Positions 32,801 to 44,222 of a stretch of 64,000 bases of DNA are shown in pieces. This DNA is from Bugulina stolonifera (taxonomy: Eukaryota; Bryozoa; Gymnolaemata; Cheilostomatida; Bugulidae), in NCBI GenBank assembly GCA_935421135.1, contig OW285191.1, forward strand, positions 4,721,504 through 4,785,503. The letters run 5' to 3'. The notes below the pieces were generated by a model. It had not been told where the DNA came from, ran no database searches, and saw only the letters and a list, made by a program, of their open reading frames with translations. A program made the position numbers and the translations under genes. The number at the start of each line of letters is the position of its first letter. Position 1 is the stretch's first letter.

Positions 32801-35692
32801 TCCTTGGAGAAGGTGGTCATTTAGGGAGGTTCCAGCGTATTGTGCTTTGCAGTCAAAGACTACTCTTAACTTTTGCTTCTGTGGATGTTTAACAGCAAAA
32901 TGCGGTATGTACCACATCTCTCCTGGATTTGGCGTGTCAATCTCATTGACTGGCTCGGCTAACCCTGTATCTATCAAGTCATTCATAAAGTTTGTATATT
33001 CTTCTTTCAGGTTCTTGTCTTTCTTGAAGCGGTTGTATAGAGAGTCTAACCGTTTCTTAGCCTGCTCGAAGTTGTTTGGCAGACATGGCCTTTTTTTGAA
33101 TGGCAAAGGCATTTGATACGAGCCTCCAATGGTGATGGTTGTTTGCTGGTCCATTATTTCGAGAAATTTGAAGTCTTCCTGAGACATCATTTTTTCTCCA
33201 ACTTCCTCATCGCTTATTTGAGTCATCTTGCTCTTTGTCTTTTTGTCCGTTTGATTTTCTACGCCAAATACAACCCAACCCAATTCTGTCCTCATTGCAT
33301 ATGGCTGATTTTCTCTACCTCTCACTGCCTCTAATGGAAACTGAGCTGATGCACAGTTGGCACCTAACAACAAGCCTACTGGGGCATCTATTGGTGGTGG
33401 TAAGAGTTCTGTGAGTGGTTTGAGGTGTGCGTATTCTTGAACGTTGATGTTATCTGCAAATTCCCCTGTAGAGTTTGGGATTTGGTTCCATTCATATGCA
33501 GAAGACAACCCAACTTCTCCATTAAAATATCCTTTGATGAGTAAGTCTCCGTATTCTGTTACTTGGCTGTTCTGAATGTCGCCTGTCATTGTTTCAACTT
33601 CTATCGGCTTCGAACAGAGCTTTCTGGGCTGTAGCTGATTGGCGAGGTCCTTAGTCACGTAGGAATGATCTGAGGCTGAATCAAAGAAGGCATATACGAG
33701 AACTTGATTGTTCGGGTCAGATTTGGTAGAGACATAAACAGGCATACCCATGTTAAACAGTTTACCTTGAGCTACAGAGCGTGTATTCTTGTTTGCATGT
33801 TTTGTAGGTTGGGAGTCTGGTAATCCATCATTGCACTGTTCTGACTCATTTTCCTCAACTGACGAGAATGTCGTCTTCTTAGAAGTTGTGATTGGCGGTT
33901 CTGCTGTAGCTGACTTGGTGTGAGCCTCTTGACTATCGATTGGCCGCGGAGTATTCTTGTAGCGGTTTGGTCCTGGTGTTTCATCCCAATCCTCTTTGCG
34001 TTTATGCAAGCAAGTGGGGTGTCCTGGTTTTCTACATTTCTTACAGATAATTCTGTGTCTATTCATACAAGAGGTGGATCCATGTCCACTCTCACCACAT
34101 GCAAAACAGAGTCTTTGACCTTGTAAAAATTTGATACGCTGGTGATAGGGGCGCTCAGATAGCTCGTAACAATCAGTTGTGTGGTGATTCTGTGTACAGA
34201 AAAGGCACCCGGCATCCTTATGACTGTTGTTTTGAGTAGCGAACACCCTAGTTTTGGGGCCTGATCTATAATACTGATCCTTTGGAGCTTGGTCTTGCCT
34301 GCGCTGGTTTTGTAGAAGTGGTATGGATTGTATTTCTGCCACCTCATTTAAGAAGGTGGTGAACTCGGCGAAGCTAGGGTATTCACCCACATTCTTCTGG
34401 CTTTTGTAGACTTTCGTGGCCCACTTTCTTCTTGTCCATTCTGGTAAAACTCCTGCTAGTTTTTCATTGACTTGAGGGTCATCTAGGATCCTTAGCCCTG
34501 ACAGAGAACTCATTGCACTCCTACAGTTTTCAGCGTAGTCTGCATACTCTTGTAAGCCTTTGTTGTCATTGGCTGCTATTTTTGGCCATGAATCCAGCTT
34601 GTTCCTCATGTGTCTTGCGACGTCCAGTTGGTTTCCAAATCTGGCCTTTAACTTTTCTCTTGCTTGTAGGTAGCTTTCATTGTTTCGCACATAGAATAGC
34701 CCCTTGATGGCTTCCCTCGCTGGTCCAGAGACATATTTTTTCAGATATCGTATTTTCTCAGCACCGTCCTCTACTCCTGCCGATTCTAGGTAGCTGTTGA
34801 AGTCACATTCCCAATCATCGTATTCGAGTGGGTTACCACTGAAGACCTCTGGCTCTATATCTACTCTTTTACTACTTTTTATACCCATTGCTATATTTTG
34901 TGCTAACTTGCTTAGGCTGGTATTTAAGTCGGATGTATCATTGTGGGTTGTTCTGTGATCGTGTTCGATATGGTTCGGTATGCTGTCCATAACTCTTGAT
35001 GACCTTGGGGAGTCACATGGGCTCAGGTTTATTGCTTGAGCTTTGATAAGACGTGGTCCATCTGTTGGCATGCGAGGGTAGTTAACTTGCTGAATTTGAA
35101 TGGGTGTGGACTCATACTTTCTGCCTAGACCTTCATCTGATGACTGATGTTCACGATCAGCCCGCTGTCTTCTTCTCCGTTCTTCAATGAATTCTTCTAG
35201 ATCGCGCTCTTCCTGCTCTAGTCTTGACTTCTCCAGCTCCTCCTTTTCGACTCTTGACTCCTCCTCTGCTGTGGCAAGCAACTCATCTCGTTTGGTGGTT
35301 AGCTTCTGAACAGTAGCACCAACCTCACCAATAAAATACTCGAAGAAGGATTGTACTTTTTTCTCAACTTTATTATTTGACAAATGAGATAGCTTGGAAT
35401 ATTCTGAGGTCATTATTTCAGCTTTAGTTTCAACATCGCTAATGCCAATGTTAAAAGTTTCAAGAGAGGGATTGTTACAACACTGTTTAAAAATACTGTC
35501 CACTGCTCTCAAATCTTTTTTTATTGCAGCGTATAATGAAAATGCCAATTCATTCTTTTGGCTCTCAATGCCCAGCTGTGATACTCTAGTATCGCGGGCA
35601 GGCCTGGTCCTTCTATTAGAAATATCATATTGTTTATGAGCTGTGTGTTGCTCTGGATCATCCAGATCAATCAAACTCACATTGGATGCCAT
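29891..35692 (-). CDS. BEL/Pao Gag-Pol polyprotein, about 1933 residues
   Basis: The first ATG is at 35692 (MASNVSLIDLDD); the frame also extends four codons further upstream without an ATG. A charged coiled coil lies near residues 145-185 and a Pao-type Gag domain (DUF1759-like) near 280-450. Zinc knuckles follow at 496-562, including CFACGESGHGSTSC (CX2CX4HX4C). The protease site is near 671 (FFDSAS, with DSA rather than the usual DS/TG). Reverse transcriptase spans about 915-1110 with YVDD near 1063. RNase H has CDASD, CELMSA and WSDSM. The integrase has an HHCC region near 1550-1595 and D, D, E residues near 1624, 1686 and 1737 (MDCFGP, HCDQGTNF, GGVWERQ). A C-terminal DUF5641-like domain covers about 1820-1915. 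Gag and Pol share one uninterrupted frame, as is usual for BEL/Pao. No disabling change was seen. Confidence 0.97.
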   Translation of the reverse strand: MASNVSLIDLDDPEQHTAHKQYDISNRRTRPARDTRVSQLGIESQKNELAFSLYAAIKKDLRAVDSIFKQCCNNPSLETFNIGISDVETKAEIMTSEYSKLSHLSNNKVEKKVQSFFEYFIGEVGATVQKLTTKRDELLATAEEESRVEKEELEKSRLEQEERDLEEFIEERRRRQRADREHQSSDEGLGRKYESTPIQIQQVNYPRMPTDGPRLIKAQAINLSPCDSPRSSRVMDSIPNHIEHDHRTTHNDTSDLNTSLSKLAQNIAMGIKSSKRVDIEPEVFSGNPLEYDDWECDFNSYLESAGVEDGAEKIRYLKKYVSGPAREAIKGLFYVRNNESYLQAREKLKARFGNQLDVARHMRNKLDSWPKIAANDNKGLQEYADYAENCRSAMSSLSGLRILDDPQVNEKLAGVLPEWTRRKWATKVYKSQKNVGEYPSFAEFTTFLNEVAEIQSIPLLQNQRRQDQAPKDQYYRSGPKTRVFATQNNSHKDAGCLFCTQNHHTTDCYELSERPYHQRIKFLQGQRLCFACGESGHGSTSCMNRHRIICKKCRKPGHPTCLHKRKEDWDETPGPNRYKNTPRPIDSQEAHTKSATAEPPITTSKKTTFSSVEENESEQCNDGLPDSQPTKHANKNTRSVAQGKLFNMGMPVYVSTKSDPNNQVLVYAFFDSASDHSYVTKDLANQLQPRKLCSKPIEVETMTGDIQNSQVTEYGDLLIKGYFNGEVGLSSAYEWNQIPNSTGEFADNINVQEYAHLKPLTELLPPPIDAPVGLLLGANCASAQFPLEAVRGRENQPYAMRTELGWVVFGVENQTDKKTKSKMTQISDEEVGEKMMSQEDFKFLEIMDQQTTITIGGSYQMPLPFKKRPCLPNNFEQAKKRLDSLYNRFKKDKNLKEEYTNFMNDLIDTGLAEPVNEIDTPNPGEMWYIPHFAVKHPQKQKLRVVFDCKAQYAGTSLNDHLLQGPDLMNSLIGILCRFRRESIALSCDIQKMFYNFLVSPDDRNYLRFLWHDKEERPQTYKMKVHLFGATSSPAVATYGLRKIAENNKAISSEAASFIKRDFYVDDGVTSIKSEAEAIDLIWAAREICGKGNLRLHKFTSNSKSVLASLPETERAVQDVELFSGHLPEQRTLGIQWSMHTDAFKFVNNVKTKPDTRRGILSIISQLYDPLGFIAPYTLLGKNILQKTNKAKLGWDDAIPEEIAGEWNKWMAQLPALEQITISRCFKPKDFGKVVRTDLHHFCDASDVGIGACSYIRQTNDQGQVHMSFLLGKSRVIPSKGLFTTPRCELMSAVVATQLSKTLHNELDMELDGEYFWSDSMIALGWITNDSKRYKAFVHNRVRLILSRTEASQWLHVPGDLNPADIASRGKLCNQLKNSMWFSGPEFLSKQVVPLMEQNQKFPAHSDEKDLEVKSLKTAVVTSNMPPIANKFEKFSTWDKLKRSIAVVQSIHKAASNKWAVKPITLTSLQEAATTIISKVQRSSYGKELQEVKAGKPINKRSPLRKLNPFIDKEGLLRVGGRAAKGQTLCFEEKHGIILPREHHVSTLIVRHHHNSVHHQGRNATQAAIRNAGYWIVGAARLVMHCLHTCITCKRLRGKPVEQIMAELPAPRLEPCAPFTHIGMDCFGPFQVKERRSEVKRWGLLLTCLYSRAVHVEILDDMTADSMINALRAFICLRGAVKSIHCDQGTNFIGACNEFQREMNSLDPKSTLARYLENNQIEFKFNAPHASHAGGVWERQIRSIRSVLSALMGGKYKQRLSTSGLRVAFYEAMATVNSRPISVSAVNDPEIPVLTPNHLLTAKTIGTTPPPGIFDNTEVYGTKMWRKSQQLANDFWKAWKGDYLASINKRQRWEQPKPNLKSGDLVLVRDDNLPRNLWSIGMVDKTTEGADGMVRRVTINMANSGIDNTGKRVFSSTILERPVQQVILLQKGIS

Positions 35693-36659
35693 AGTATCAT
35701 TCAAGATGACAAATATAGTGAGTGATATGTTATTAATTACTGTAAAATATGCATACTGGTGTAGTAAACTTATTCACTAATTAGATATGCAAACAAAACA
35801 AAAACTTACAGCTGACTGCAGACCACAAATATCCGACCCAGCCTGCCTGTTATAATGTACACTGGATTGGGTCTAGCAGCCCACAAAGCTGGAGTAGATG
35901 ATGCAACTTATTGAAAAATGGGTACACGCGCTTGCCGATAACAATTAAAATTTTGCTCTTTTATTTTGCTCTGGTAGATAGACCGGCCCCTGTTCAGTTT
36001 ACAGGTAGGTTATAGTTGTTTGTTTTTTTTTTTGTTCAAAAGATAATTTATGAGATGTACTACACAATAATTATGTTGAGGTGTTGTTATGTGATATTCT
36101 CACACAATCTCGATAGATATTGAACTGAATGTTAATAATAGTGACAAAATACAATGTTAATAAATAGAACACTGAATACTACTTATCTAGTCTTCTCTGT
36201 TGGAGAATCCTTGATGTGTTGATCACTTGTGGTTACGCTAGTGTTGAGTTAGTTGGCTGTCTGGGAAATATTTGTGTCATCAATGTTGAATAATACTCTG
36301 GTGTAATTTGTCGGGACGCTCCAGAAGGGTGGAGTAAATGACAAGTAGTTGTGATGAATAGGTTGTCGGGACGCTCCAAAAGAGTGGAGTAAATGACATG
36401 TAATTGCGGTAAGTCCAATAATCGCTTGGTCAGTATGGCTGACCCTCGCTGAGGTAAGTCCGCTAATTGGTCAGAATCTGCTGACTATTGGTTGACGAAG
36501 AATATATTAGGTGTCAGGGACGCTCCGAATAGTTGGAGTAAATTGACTTAGTTCCTTGTTGTGAAGTAATATTGTTTGTGGTGTAATTGACTTAGTTCCT
36601 TGTTGTGAAGTAATATCGTTTGTGGTGTAGTTATCTCCTCCCGAAAGAAAAGACTTCAC
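35693..36659 (-). other. 5' leader of the BEL/Pao element with internal repeats
   Basis: This leader of about 970 bp lies between the upstream LTR and the first ATG. It has three copies of GGGACGCTCC...GGAGTAAA (near 36308, 36363 and 36511); GCTCC and GGAG can pair as small hairpins. A 43-44-bp direct repeat (TTGACTTAGTTCCTTGTTG and onward) occupies about 36543-36630. These could be packaging or translation signals, which is inference. The sequence adjoining the LTR does not resemble a tRNA 3' end. Confidence 0.6.
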
Positions 36660-37507
36660 TATAGCAGTTTGGGTCTGCTAGAAACCCGCAAGCACTTAAA
36701 TGGAGGACGTGAAACTTTAACTGATGCCGCCACAAGTGTAGTTGTTGTAAGAAGCAGTTATTTTAATGTTTATTTATATTAATCCAACTTCCACAGATAA
36801 CACATTAGCTTGTAGACCAACACCGTGAAGTCTGTAATGTAATTACAGAGCATATAAAATACAGCAGAATGCATAGACATTTGATTACAATAATAATAGG
36901 AATATTGTAAATACAGCTCATAATAATATTTGCCAGATAGCACAATGAAGGTAAAATCCAAAGAGGTGTTACACACAAGAGCATCCATTATTATATAAAA
37001 TGCGCTTATTAATAAAATGATAATAATATAACTGACCTTTTGTTCTCCTTTGCTTGCTTTTTATAATATTGTATGAGTAGGCATTTTTAAAATTAGAAGA
37101 TTTATAGAAATACGTATGTTAGCAAAAATTAGTGCAACTTGCTCTCTAGATGTTCAAAAGCCCACTGCCCAGGAAAATCAGTCTTTCTACCAGAACAAAA
37201 AAGGAGCGTCATAGTCTAAAAAATACTTGCATCATTTTCATCCCATTGGCCAAAATAATTGCACCATCGTTTCCAGCCAATCCCAAAAGATGGCCCTTTA
37301 GTCAGCCCTTGTGGAATCATCACCCCCAGCCTTCCTGTTGATGCAAGCAGTTGAATCATATCCTGTGGGCAGCAGTCAGATGTTTGACACTATTGTTTTG
37401 TTTACTTCTAAATTGATTGCAATATGCTGTGTGGTATGCGCATCTAGTATATTATTATGTATAGCAATAACAAGGGGAGGTATATGACAATACTGGGTTC
37501 TACTACA
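36660..37507 (-). repeat. Upstream (5') LTR of the BEL/Pao element
   Basis: This LTR would drive transcription on the minus strand. It has the same length (848 bp) as the other LTR and I saw no differences. Confidence 0.95.
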
Positions 37508-37581
37508 TTAATAATAATATTTATAAACTGTGTCTAGTCTTAAGAATAATATTATGATGATAAAATGTGTCAAACCTAGAT

Positions 37582-37803
37582 CTAATGACATTGATCTATT
37601 GAATCGATATTACCACATATATTTTTGTCTAAATATTGTAGCATTGCAGGTACACAGTCTATACAATTATAATAGAAGGTATCATTGACATACCAATCAA
37701 TACCAGCTAGACCACTGCAAAAGAGATCATAACAAATTGGACCTTTGCCAGCTAGGCACCCTACAAACTGGATTCCTTGGACAAACTGATTGCATACATG
37801 CAT
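37582..37803 (-). CDS. Cysteine-rich small open frame, 73 codons (U2)
   Basis: This is the intact homologue of the U1 frame at 12523-12744, with N for K at residue 5 and I for F at residue 11. All cysteines are kept. It sits just outside the BEL/Pao target site. The U3 homologue (about 51700-51926) is broken by TAG and a 2-nt deletion. Whether it is expressed is unknown. Confidence 0.3.
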   Translation of the reverse strand: MHVCNQFVQGIQFVGCLAGKGPICYDLFCSGLAGIDWYVNDTFYYNCIDCVPAMLQYLDKNICGNIDSIDQCH

Positions 37804-40420
37804 TGAATTCTGAGCTAGATCAGCTTTTTATCATTTTGTAGTGGAATATGGTTAGATAAACAGTCTTTTATATAATTGCATCAGAAAGTCCACAAAAAAT
37901 GGCAAATGTTAGGACCAGTGTTCCAAATGTGGTTATACGGGAGTATACGGCGTGTATCCACCTCAATTTTAGTGAGTACACGGCCAGCAGGCGTGTGAGG
38001 ACTAGCGGTGGAAATATTTAGGCTTCTTTCAATAGCAGTATTGAGCTAATCCGCTTTCATTCACAGCCCATTAGTACATTAAATAGTCCGCTAGTTGTTT
38101 TAATAAAGGTATAGCACCTTTACTGACTGCAATCAGTCAGTCCGCTGCCTCACTTGAAACATTGAGAGATCGTTAACCTAATCAATTTAAAATTTGAATA
38201 AAATTGGTTTCTAAAGTAGTTTCCATTTTGATATTAATAGGTTTTACAAAATATCACATGAGAAACAGGTGATAATACATGTATGTGTGGCAAACATTTT
38301 TATATTAGCAAGTCCCAAGTATTACTGTTTATCCACAAATACATGTATATAACATTTCCGGTATTTACAGGAAAAAAGGGAGACAAATCATAATTTCTCA
38401 AACATTTTCTGCATACACCGTGTGCCCACCTCATTTGTTCCACTTCGAACACTGGTTAGGACAGTTGAAAATATTTCAATACACGATATTTTTAAAACAC
38501 TCAACTACCTTCTCAATAATTTATGTACCATGTATCTCTACCTCATTAGACTATGTTGATCATTGGGTTAGACACCTAAAGAACACTAAATAGCTTGTAT
38601 TAGTCAGTAACATTAATTTCTTATTTTTCTAATTAAACACCCGTGTATTCCTATTTCTCCATTGATATAGTCTTGGGTATCTTTGTGTAATATCTTTTGT
38701 AAGGCCTAGAGCTGACCTCGGTAGTTGTTAAATATTTTATAAACTTGACCTTTTTCCTAATATTATTATTTCCACCCGACTGACTGTTCAGGATGGTAAA
38801 GGGATGTTTCGAAAATGTCCGTTGATATACAACCATTACAAAACTGTGTAGATTACATTTATAAGAACATAACTCACAGAATATGACTTATTTTTGGTGT
38901 TCTACAAGTTAGTAGTAGTACAAACAAACAATATAATATTACAAGTAAAAATTAGTTGAAATCTAGGGTTGGAGTTTCTAAATGGTTGTTTTCCAAACGA
39001 TTATTTTTGGAGTGTCCTGTTTCTAACTGATAGTTTCGAACAGTCGAAAATTTGTTGAGAACTGACCCCTGTGTATCAGCCCCTTGAGTGCCTAGATTTA
39101 TGTCCTTCTTGTCCCTCCCGATGTCTCCTTGGGCTCATAACATTAAAAAGACCGATAGATATTTGAATGGAGTAATTGGCACACAAATACACTCTTATTA
39201 TACTCTTCCCTTGATTAACTTGATTCATTATAACATTTAAAAGGATTAATTTGTGTATAATATGTGTAATATCTAACACCTCAGCAATTCTAACCTCAAC
39301 ACATATATACCATACTGCCTTAAGTTTAGAGGTGAGTATATGGCATGTACTCTCAGTTGTAACAATACTCCCTCTCCCCCTCCCCATCTTTGTTCATGGC
39401 CGGTCATGGCTGAACCTGCCACCTACTTAAAACTATAAAATTGTATATTAACAGTAAATATATTATATTATACATGTATTATCAATTTGTTAATTTGAAC
39501 TTTTTAGTTACACATCCACAACTCAATCATGTAGCTCAGTACAACTGGTTGTCATGGCAACGAGTGTCATTAAATGGTCAGTTTGCCGTATTTTATCATT
39601 CTAGTTCAAGGCTGGCTTAACTGGCTTTAACTGTGCTTTAACTGGCTTTAACTGTAGCCTGTGGGCCACAAATGGCCTACCTGCAAATTTTTGGTGGCCC
39701 ACTTAAGTCTTGTGTAAAAATCCGCATTTTTAGTATTTTCATTTGGTGCAGTAAACAAGTTTGATTTACAACAGAAACCAAGCATCATAGAACTCTGCAC
39801 CATGCAACATAAATTGAAGGGTTCCCAAGCTTTGGAAGGTTCTAAAAGGGACTTGCATAAGCTACTTAGGATTTCCTGTACACACTTAGAGCCAAATTAT
39901 GAGGCTATAACGATTAGTAAAACAGAGGTTCACCAGTCACATTTATGCATGCATCCGTGTCTCTGAGCATGGATATACATGCACTTATAATACTTCCTAA
40001 GTAGCTACGTAATAAGATAGATAGAAGTTTTGTCTGCAACTTTTTTAAATACTGGCGAATCAAATTACATATTAATCCTGGTGTATTAGATCGTATTGTT
40101 TGTTCTGTGTGGAATATGCATGTAATATTAAAAATGCCTACAACTTAATTTTATGTCCACCTATATTAAACTGCAACAAGTATATAGTGGCCCACCTTAA
40201 GTATGAGAATTTTATATTTGGCCCACTTCAAATACATTTGGCTAGCCCTGTTCTAGTTGATGGTAACATGATGCATAACCCAGCGCACAACACCTCCAAA
40301 ACATTATTTATAGTTACTCAGCAGTAAGACATAGGCGCTAGTTGTTATATTGAGCACATCAAAATAATTCCATATGAGGTGTCCTTATAATAATATATAG
40401 AAATACACTTCCAAGGGTTT
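37804..40420. other. Non-coding, with U2-specific segment 39337-39665
   Basis: This is conserved with U1 13000-15388 except for two changes. The 295-bp MITE is absent (single GTATTAGTC near 38598). A roughly 330-bp segment starting after GGCATGTACTCTCAG replaces the short TATAATATG repeat shared by U1 and U3. An older TTCGAAA MITE lies at about 38794-39050. Confidence 0.45.
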
Positions 40421-40681
40421 CTACTCAACAATAGCCTTAGAGGCTACATAATCTGCTGGTGAGACATCAATCAACCTTTGAGGGTGGTACTTGCTGGCCC
40501 GCTCTGATACTAATTATATAGATAAAACATGTTATTATATTGTATATTTTTAAAAGTATAGAGTATTACAACTTACCAAGTAGACTTGTACTGTAGTTGA
40601 TAGTAGAACAGAGTTTAATAGATAGAGGGGGTAGTTGATGGAGTTTTACACAGACTATGTATAAGTCAGCAGTCCGCACAT
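40421..40681 (-). CDS. Candidate exon D and alternative last exon (U2)
   Basis: Exon D is 40577-40681 (105 nt, same splice sites as U1) and encodes KLHQLPPLSIKLCSTINYST within an open frame. The alternative last exon 40421-40509 (89 nt) encodes SERASKYHPQRLIDVSPAD and ends in TAG. The U1 start exon is not conserved here (ATA for ATG, then stops). Several residue differences from U1 (D to A, D to V, T to K) leave the frame open. Confidence 0.45.
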
Positions 40682-43285
40682 CTGTAGAAATATATTAATT
40701 AATAAATACACATTGATATAATAATAGTTTATAGTATAGTAATACAATATATCTCACCGAATAAATATTGTACACTATAGAGTAATATCACATGACATAC
40801 CTAAATTATATTATATTCTCTACTGATATCTAGTCTGTTATATTTATGGATATTCTGAGACTGGAGAATATGGAATATTATGTTCTGTATGTGTAACACA
40901 AACACACAAATGTGCAGTAAGCTACTGAGGTAATGTATATGTACGTGTACATATTATATCATTATCATCTATAATATAGCCTTAGGTTTAAAACAGCTAA
41001 CATGTTAGAATGGTTGAAAGAATAGGTTGGTTTTTGAGTGGTGGAGTGGAACATAAGCTAAGTTTTACAAGGAATTTATACTGTGTCTGTCAATTATCAA
41101 ACCCAGGCTAGTGTAAACATCAGATACGTAATGACATCGTACTGTGCCCTAGACTGCAGCCAGTAAGATACATGTACTGTACATGTACGTATGTCGAGCA
41201 TATCGTCGAGTATATCGTATGTCAATCTGTTTGTACATACGGCCATCTCATGGGAGAATGCCCTAAGTGCATTTAGCATGATTTTCAGTAAATGTCTGTT
41301 ATGATCTTTTTGTTAGCCAATCTTCCAACATGTTTTTGAAGTTCTCAGTATACCAAGTCAATTTTTTCCATTTTATTGACTGGCATTCTGCCAACATACT
41401 TAATTAGTTTATATTGTTACATAACTGAGCTATGAGTCACATAGGGCATTTTACCTTTAGCAAAAACATTGGTGCTGTAGTTAGGGTATTTTTCCAAATA
41501 ATAAACAGCGAAATAAGGTAAAATTCTAATTATTTTTAATATTTTCATGTTTAATGCTTGTTAGACATTCTAAAAATGTACAAATGTCCATTTTGGAAAT
41601 TTTGCCACTTAAGGTATTGTTTCGTGAGAGGGCAGCATAGGTCACACAATGTTTATATGAAGGTTTGACCTATTCATTTAGTTAAATATTTACAGCATCA
41701 AATTTGGTTTGGTGGCATCAACATTTCAAGACACTTCTCTCAGTAGTGATAGGATGCCAGCATGGTATAGCTAGAGTTGTGTCACCTTTAGTAGGTATTT
41801 GTTGTGTTTTAGGTGGTTTATTAAAGACCATTCACTATCTATCCATTTACTACCCAATCCTATCCATTTCTATCCATTGCAAAACATACAAAAGTTCTTT
41901 ATTTATGTAGTTGGAGAGACTAAGCTTGCATAGCAGTAATATACTCAATAGCCCCAAAGTACATTATAGCCTATTAACATTGTCTGTACAAGCTGCCAGC
42001 TAGGTAGTCAGCTTCCTTATCCATAACAGTGTTATACATATTATACAATTAATATAATTATATACATTTGTATATATTATATTAATTCTATGATAACAAT
42101 CAACAGCCATACACAATAAAAATAACAGTTACATGATAAATATAATAATAAGGAGACATTATAAAAGTTTGTCATCTACATTTAGTCTTGTGTTAACAGA
42201 ATGTGTAACAGTAATAATTAATTGAAGATTGTAGATGAAAGAGATGACAATTCCAAGTTAGTGATGGCTTTTCATAGCAGCAAAAGTTCTTGGTAGAAAT
42301 GTCTTCAATCAGCTGAGCAAGCCTTGATCAATCACATTGAGCTCTACGTAGAGGTCTGTAGTTACATGTACCTCTACAGTCCAATAATTGTTTCCTGATT
42401 GGAGAGATTATGGTAATAAAAATACATATTATGCAATCTAATAACAGTATTATTCTATTATTCATAACAAATAAGTACCATGGCTTCTCAGTATTATATA
42501 GAGAAAAGGATTTAACTACTGTGTTCAGTGTTATTCTCAAACATCTTCAGGACAAACATAGAAATAAGAGCAATATAATTATACTCACTCATACTATAAA
42601 ATCATGTTTGCTTATTTGAAAACTGTAAATGCTTTTTATCAAAGGAATGCAATGATAATACAGATGGAGTAAAACCTTTGATAGTAAATGGTGCTCATCA
42701 CTGACAGTATAGACATATACAGTAAATTCAGTACCTTTATTTCTATCACTTGTATGGTGTATCACTGCTTATATCACAGCACGGATGGGACTCAATGAAG
42801 TGTGAGTGAACAGTTCCCACTATAAATATGGTTGATTGTAAGAGAATTAAAAGTCAAACTGAGCAACATGCAATGGTAAGTCTAGTTGAAGGAGGTTGTC
42901 AAGTGTAGAAACTTAGGCTAACTATTGCAATGAAGTGTTACTGTAACTAACAAACCAAAACTAAAATAATGTATATGTACATATTTTGAAAATATCAAAA
43001 GCGTTATGAAAATGTACTGAGCTTGATGATTGCAGCGGAGAAATATGTCGGAGTATATGTTTGCATTTCACACTAAGCATGTATATGTACTGTTATACTG
43101 TATATATGAGAAATGGTGGAACCTGTTGATCTAGTTATTGATGAATAGAATGGATATATATGATTTTACAGCATCAAGTTTGATTTACTGGTATCAACTG
43201 TCCCAAGATGCTTCGCTCAATAGTGATTGGTCATTAGCATAATACAGCTGGCGTTGTTTGTCCTTTACTACGTATAGCAACGTAT
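40682..43285. other. Intron-like non-coding sequence (U2)
   Basis: This is conserved with U1 15801-18170 without supported exons. It contains the same internally duplicated segments as U1. Confidence 0.4.
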
Positions 43286-43948
43286 TGTAATGGTTTCTGT
43301 GTTTTGGTGCGGTCGTCCTTGGACGACTATCGACCAAGAAATGAAGTGCCTATGAGTGGTAATAGGACTTCGCATTACATGAAAGATCGAGCGGTCTCAG
43401 TAGCCCAAATACTACCAAAGACGACCCATCTGATCTCAAGTCCGACCTTCAGACTATACAATGAAGAGAGTGATCCGACCTAGTAGGCAGTTCGCAAAGC
43501 GAATGACCTAGCAAAAGGAAGTGAAAGTCTCTGTATCAAGTATAGATGTGTCTTTATTGAAAGCCAAGTGAAGACTGAGACTATGAACAATAAAACAATG
43601 CCCTTTATATAGTATAAGGACTTCCGGCCGACGTGACGTCGGGAAAAGACGACGTGTGGTCGTCCGGAAGTTGCGCAACAAGATGGCCGCCGAAAGCTCG
43701 ATGGCCGACCCAAAATAGGTCGTGTTCTACAAAAGTTGCTTAAAATGGTCCAATTCATGTACAAAATGAATATCAATGGATTCTGAGAGGTCGGGCCTCT
43801 GTACATGGGTATAAAAGGCATTAAAAGACTTAGTAACAATCATGTAACTATATACAATAACATATAGTAAGGTACAAGCAGATATATACATGTATGTGCA
43901 CACAATAATGAGTGTCAGATGGAAGATACGACTTGGCGTACCATCACA
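43286..43948 (-). mobile_element. Solo LTR, 663 bp, target duplication GTAT (U2)
   Basis: It starts TGTAATGGTTTCTG and ends CGTACCATCACA, flanked by GTAT at 43282-43285 and 43949-43952. U1 (near 18173) has the empty site AACGTATAATAC. On the minus strand it has TATATAAAGGG followed by CAATAAAGACAC, an LTR layout. There is no internal region, so it arose by LTR-LTR recombination. The 119-codon frame in it is not a gene. Confidence 0.85.
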
Positions 43949-44222
43949 GTATAATACAATAAACAGCCACGACAGTAAAATAATAATAACAGTTATACAT
44001 GTAATGAGACATTAGAGAAAACTTGTTGTCTACGACACTGGTCTAGTGGGTCTAGATCAGTGTTAGCAGGATTAATTAGTAACAGTAATAATATTACTAG
44101 CTGAACAATAGTAAATAAAGATGACAACTCCCAGGTGGTGATGGCATTTCATAGCAGGTGAGGTTCATAGTAGAATTAGCTTGGTCAACCACATTGAGCT
44201 CTACATCTAGACTTGCAATTAC

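Larger units (their letters stand above)
28770..37507 (-). mobile_element. Complete BEL/Pao LTR retrotransposon, 8738 bp
   Basis: It is flanked by the 5-bp duplication TTAAT (28765-28769 and 37508-37512). The same site is empty in U1 (12449-12453) and U3 (51637-51641). Two 848-bp LTRs surround a single Gag-Pol frame on the minus strand. A purine tract AAGGTGGGAG directly precedes the downstream LTR. No primer-binding site beginning TGG was seen next to the upstream LTR, where the element reads GTGAAGTCTTTTC. The LTRs show no difference by eye and the frame is intact, so the insertion is recent and may be mobile. The element has no env-like gene. Confidence 0.95.

Noticed and set aside
29916..35639. 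Plus-strand and alternate-frame open frames across the retrotransposon
   Set aside because: They are shadows of the minus-strand Gag-Pol frame.
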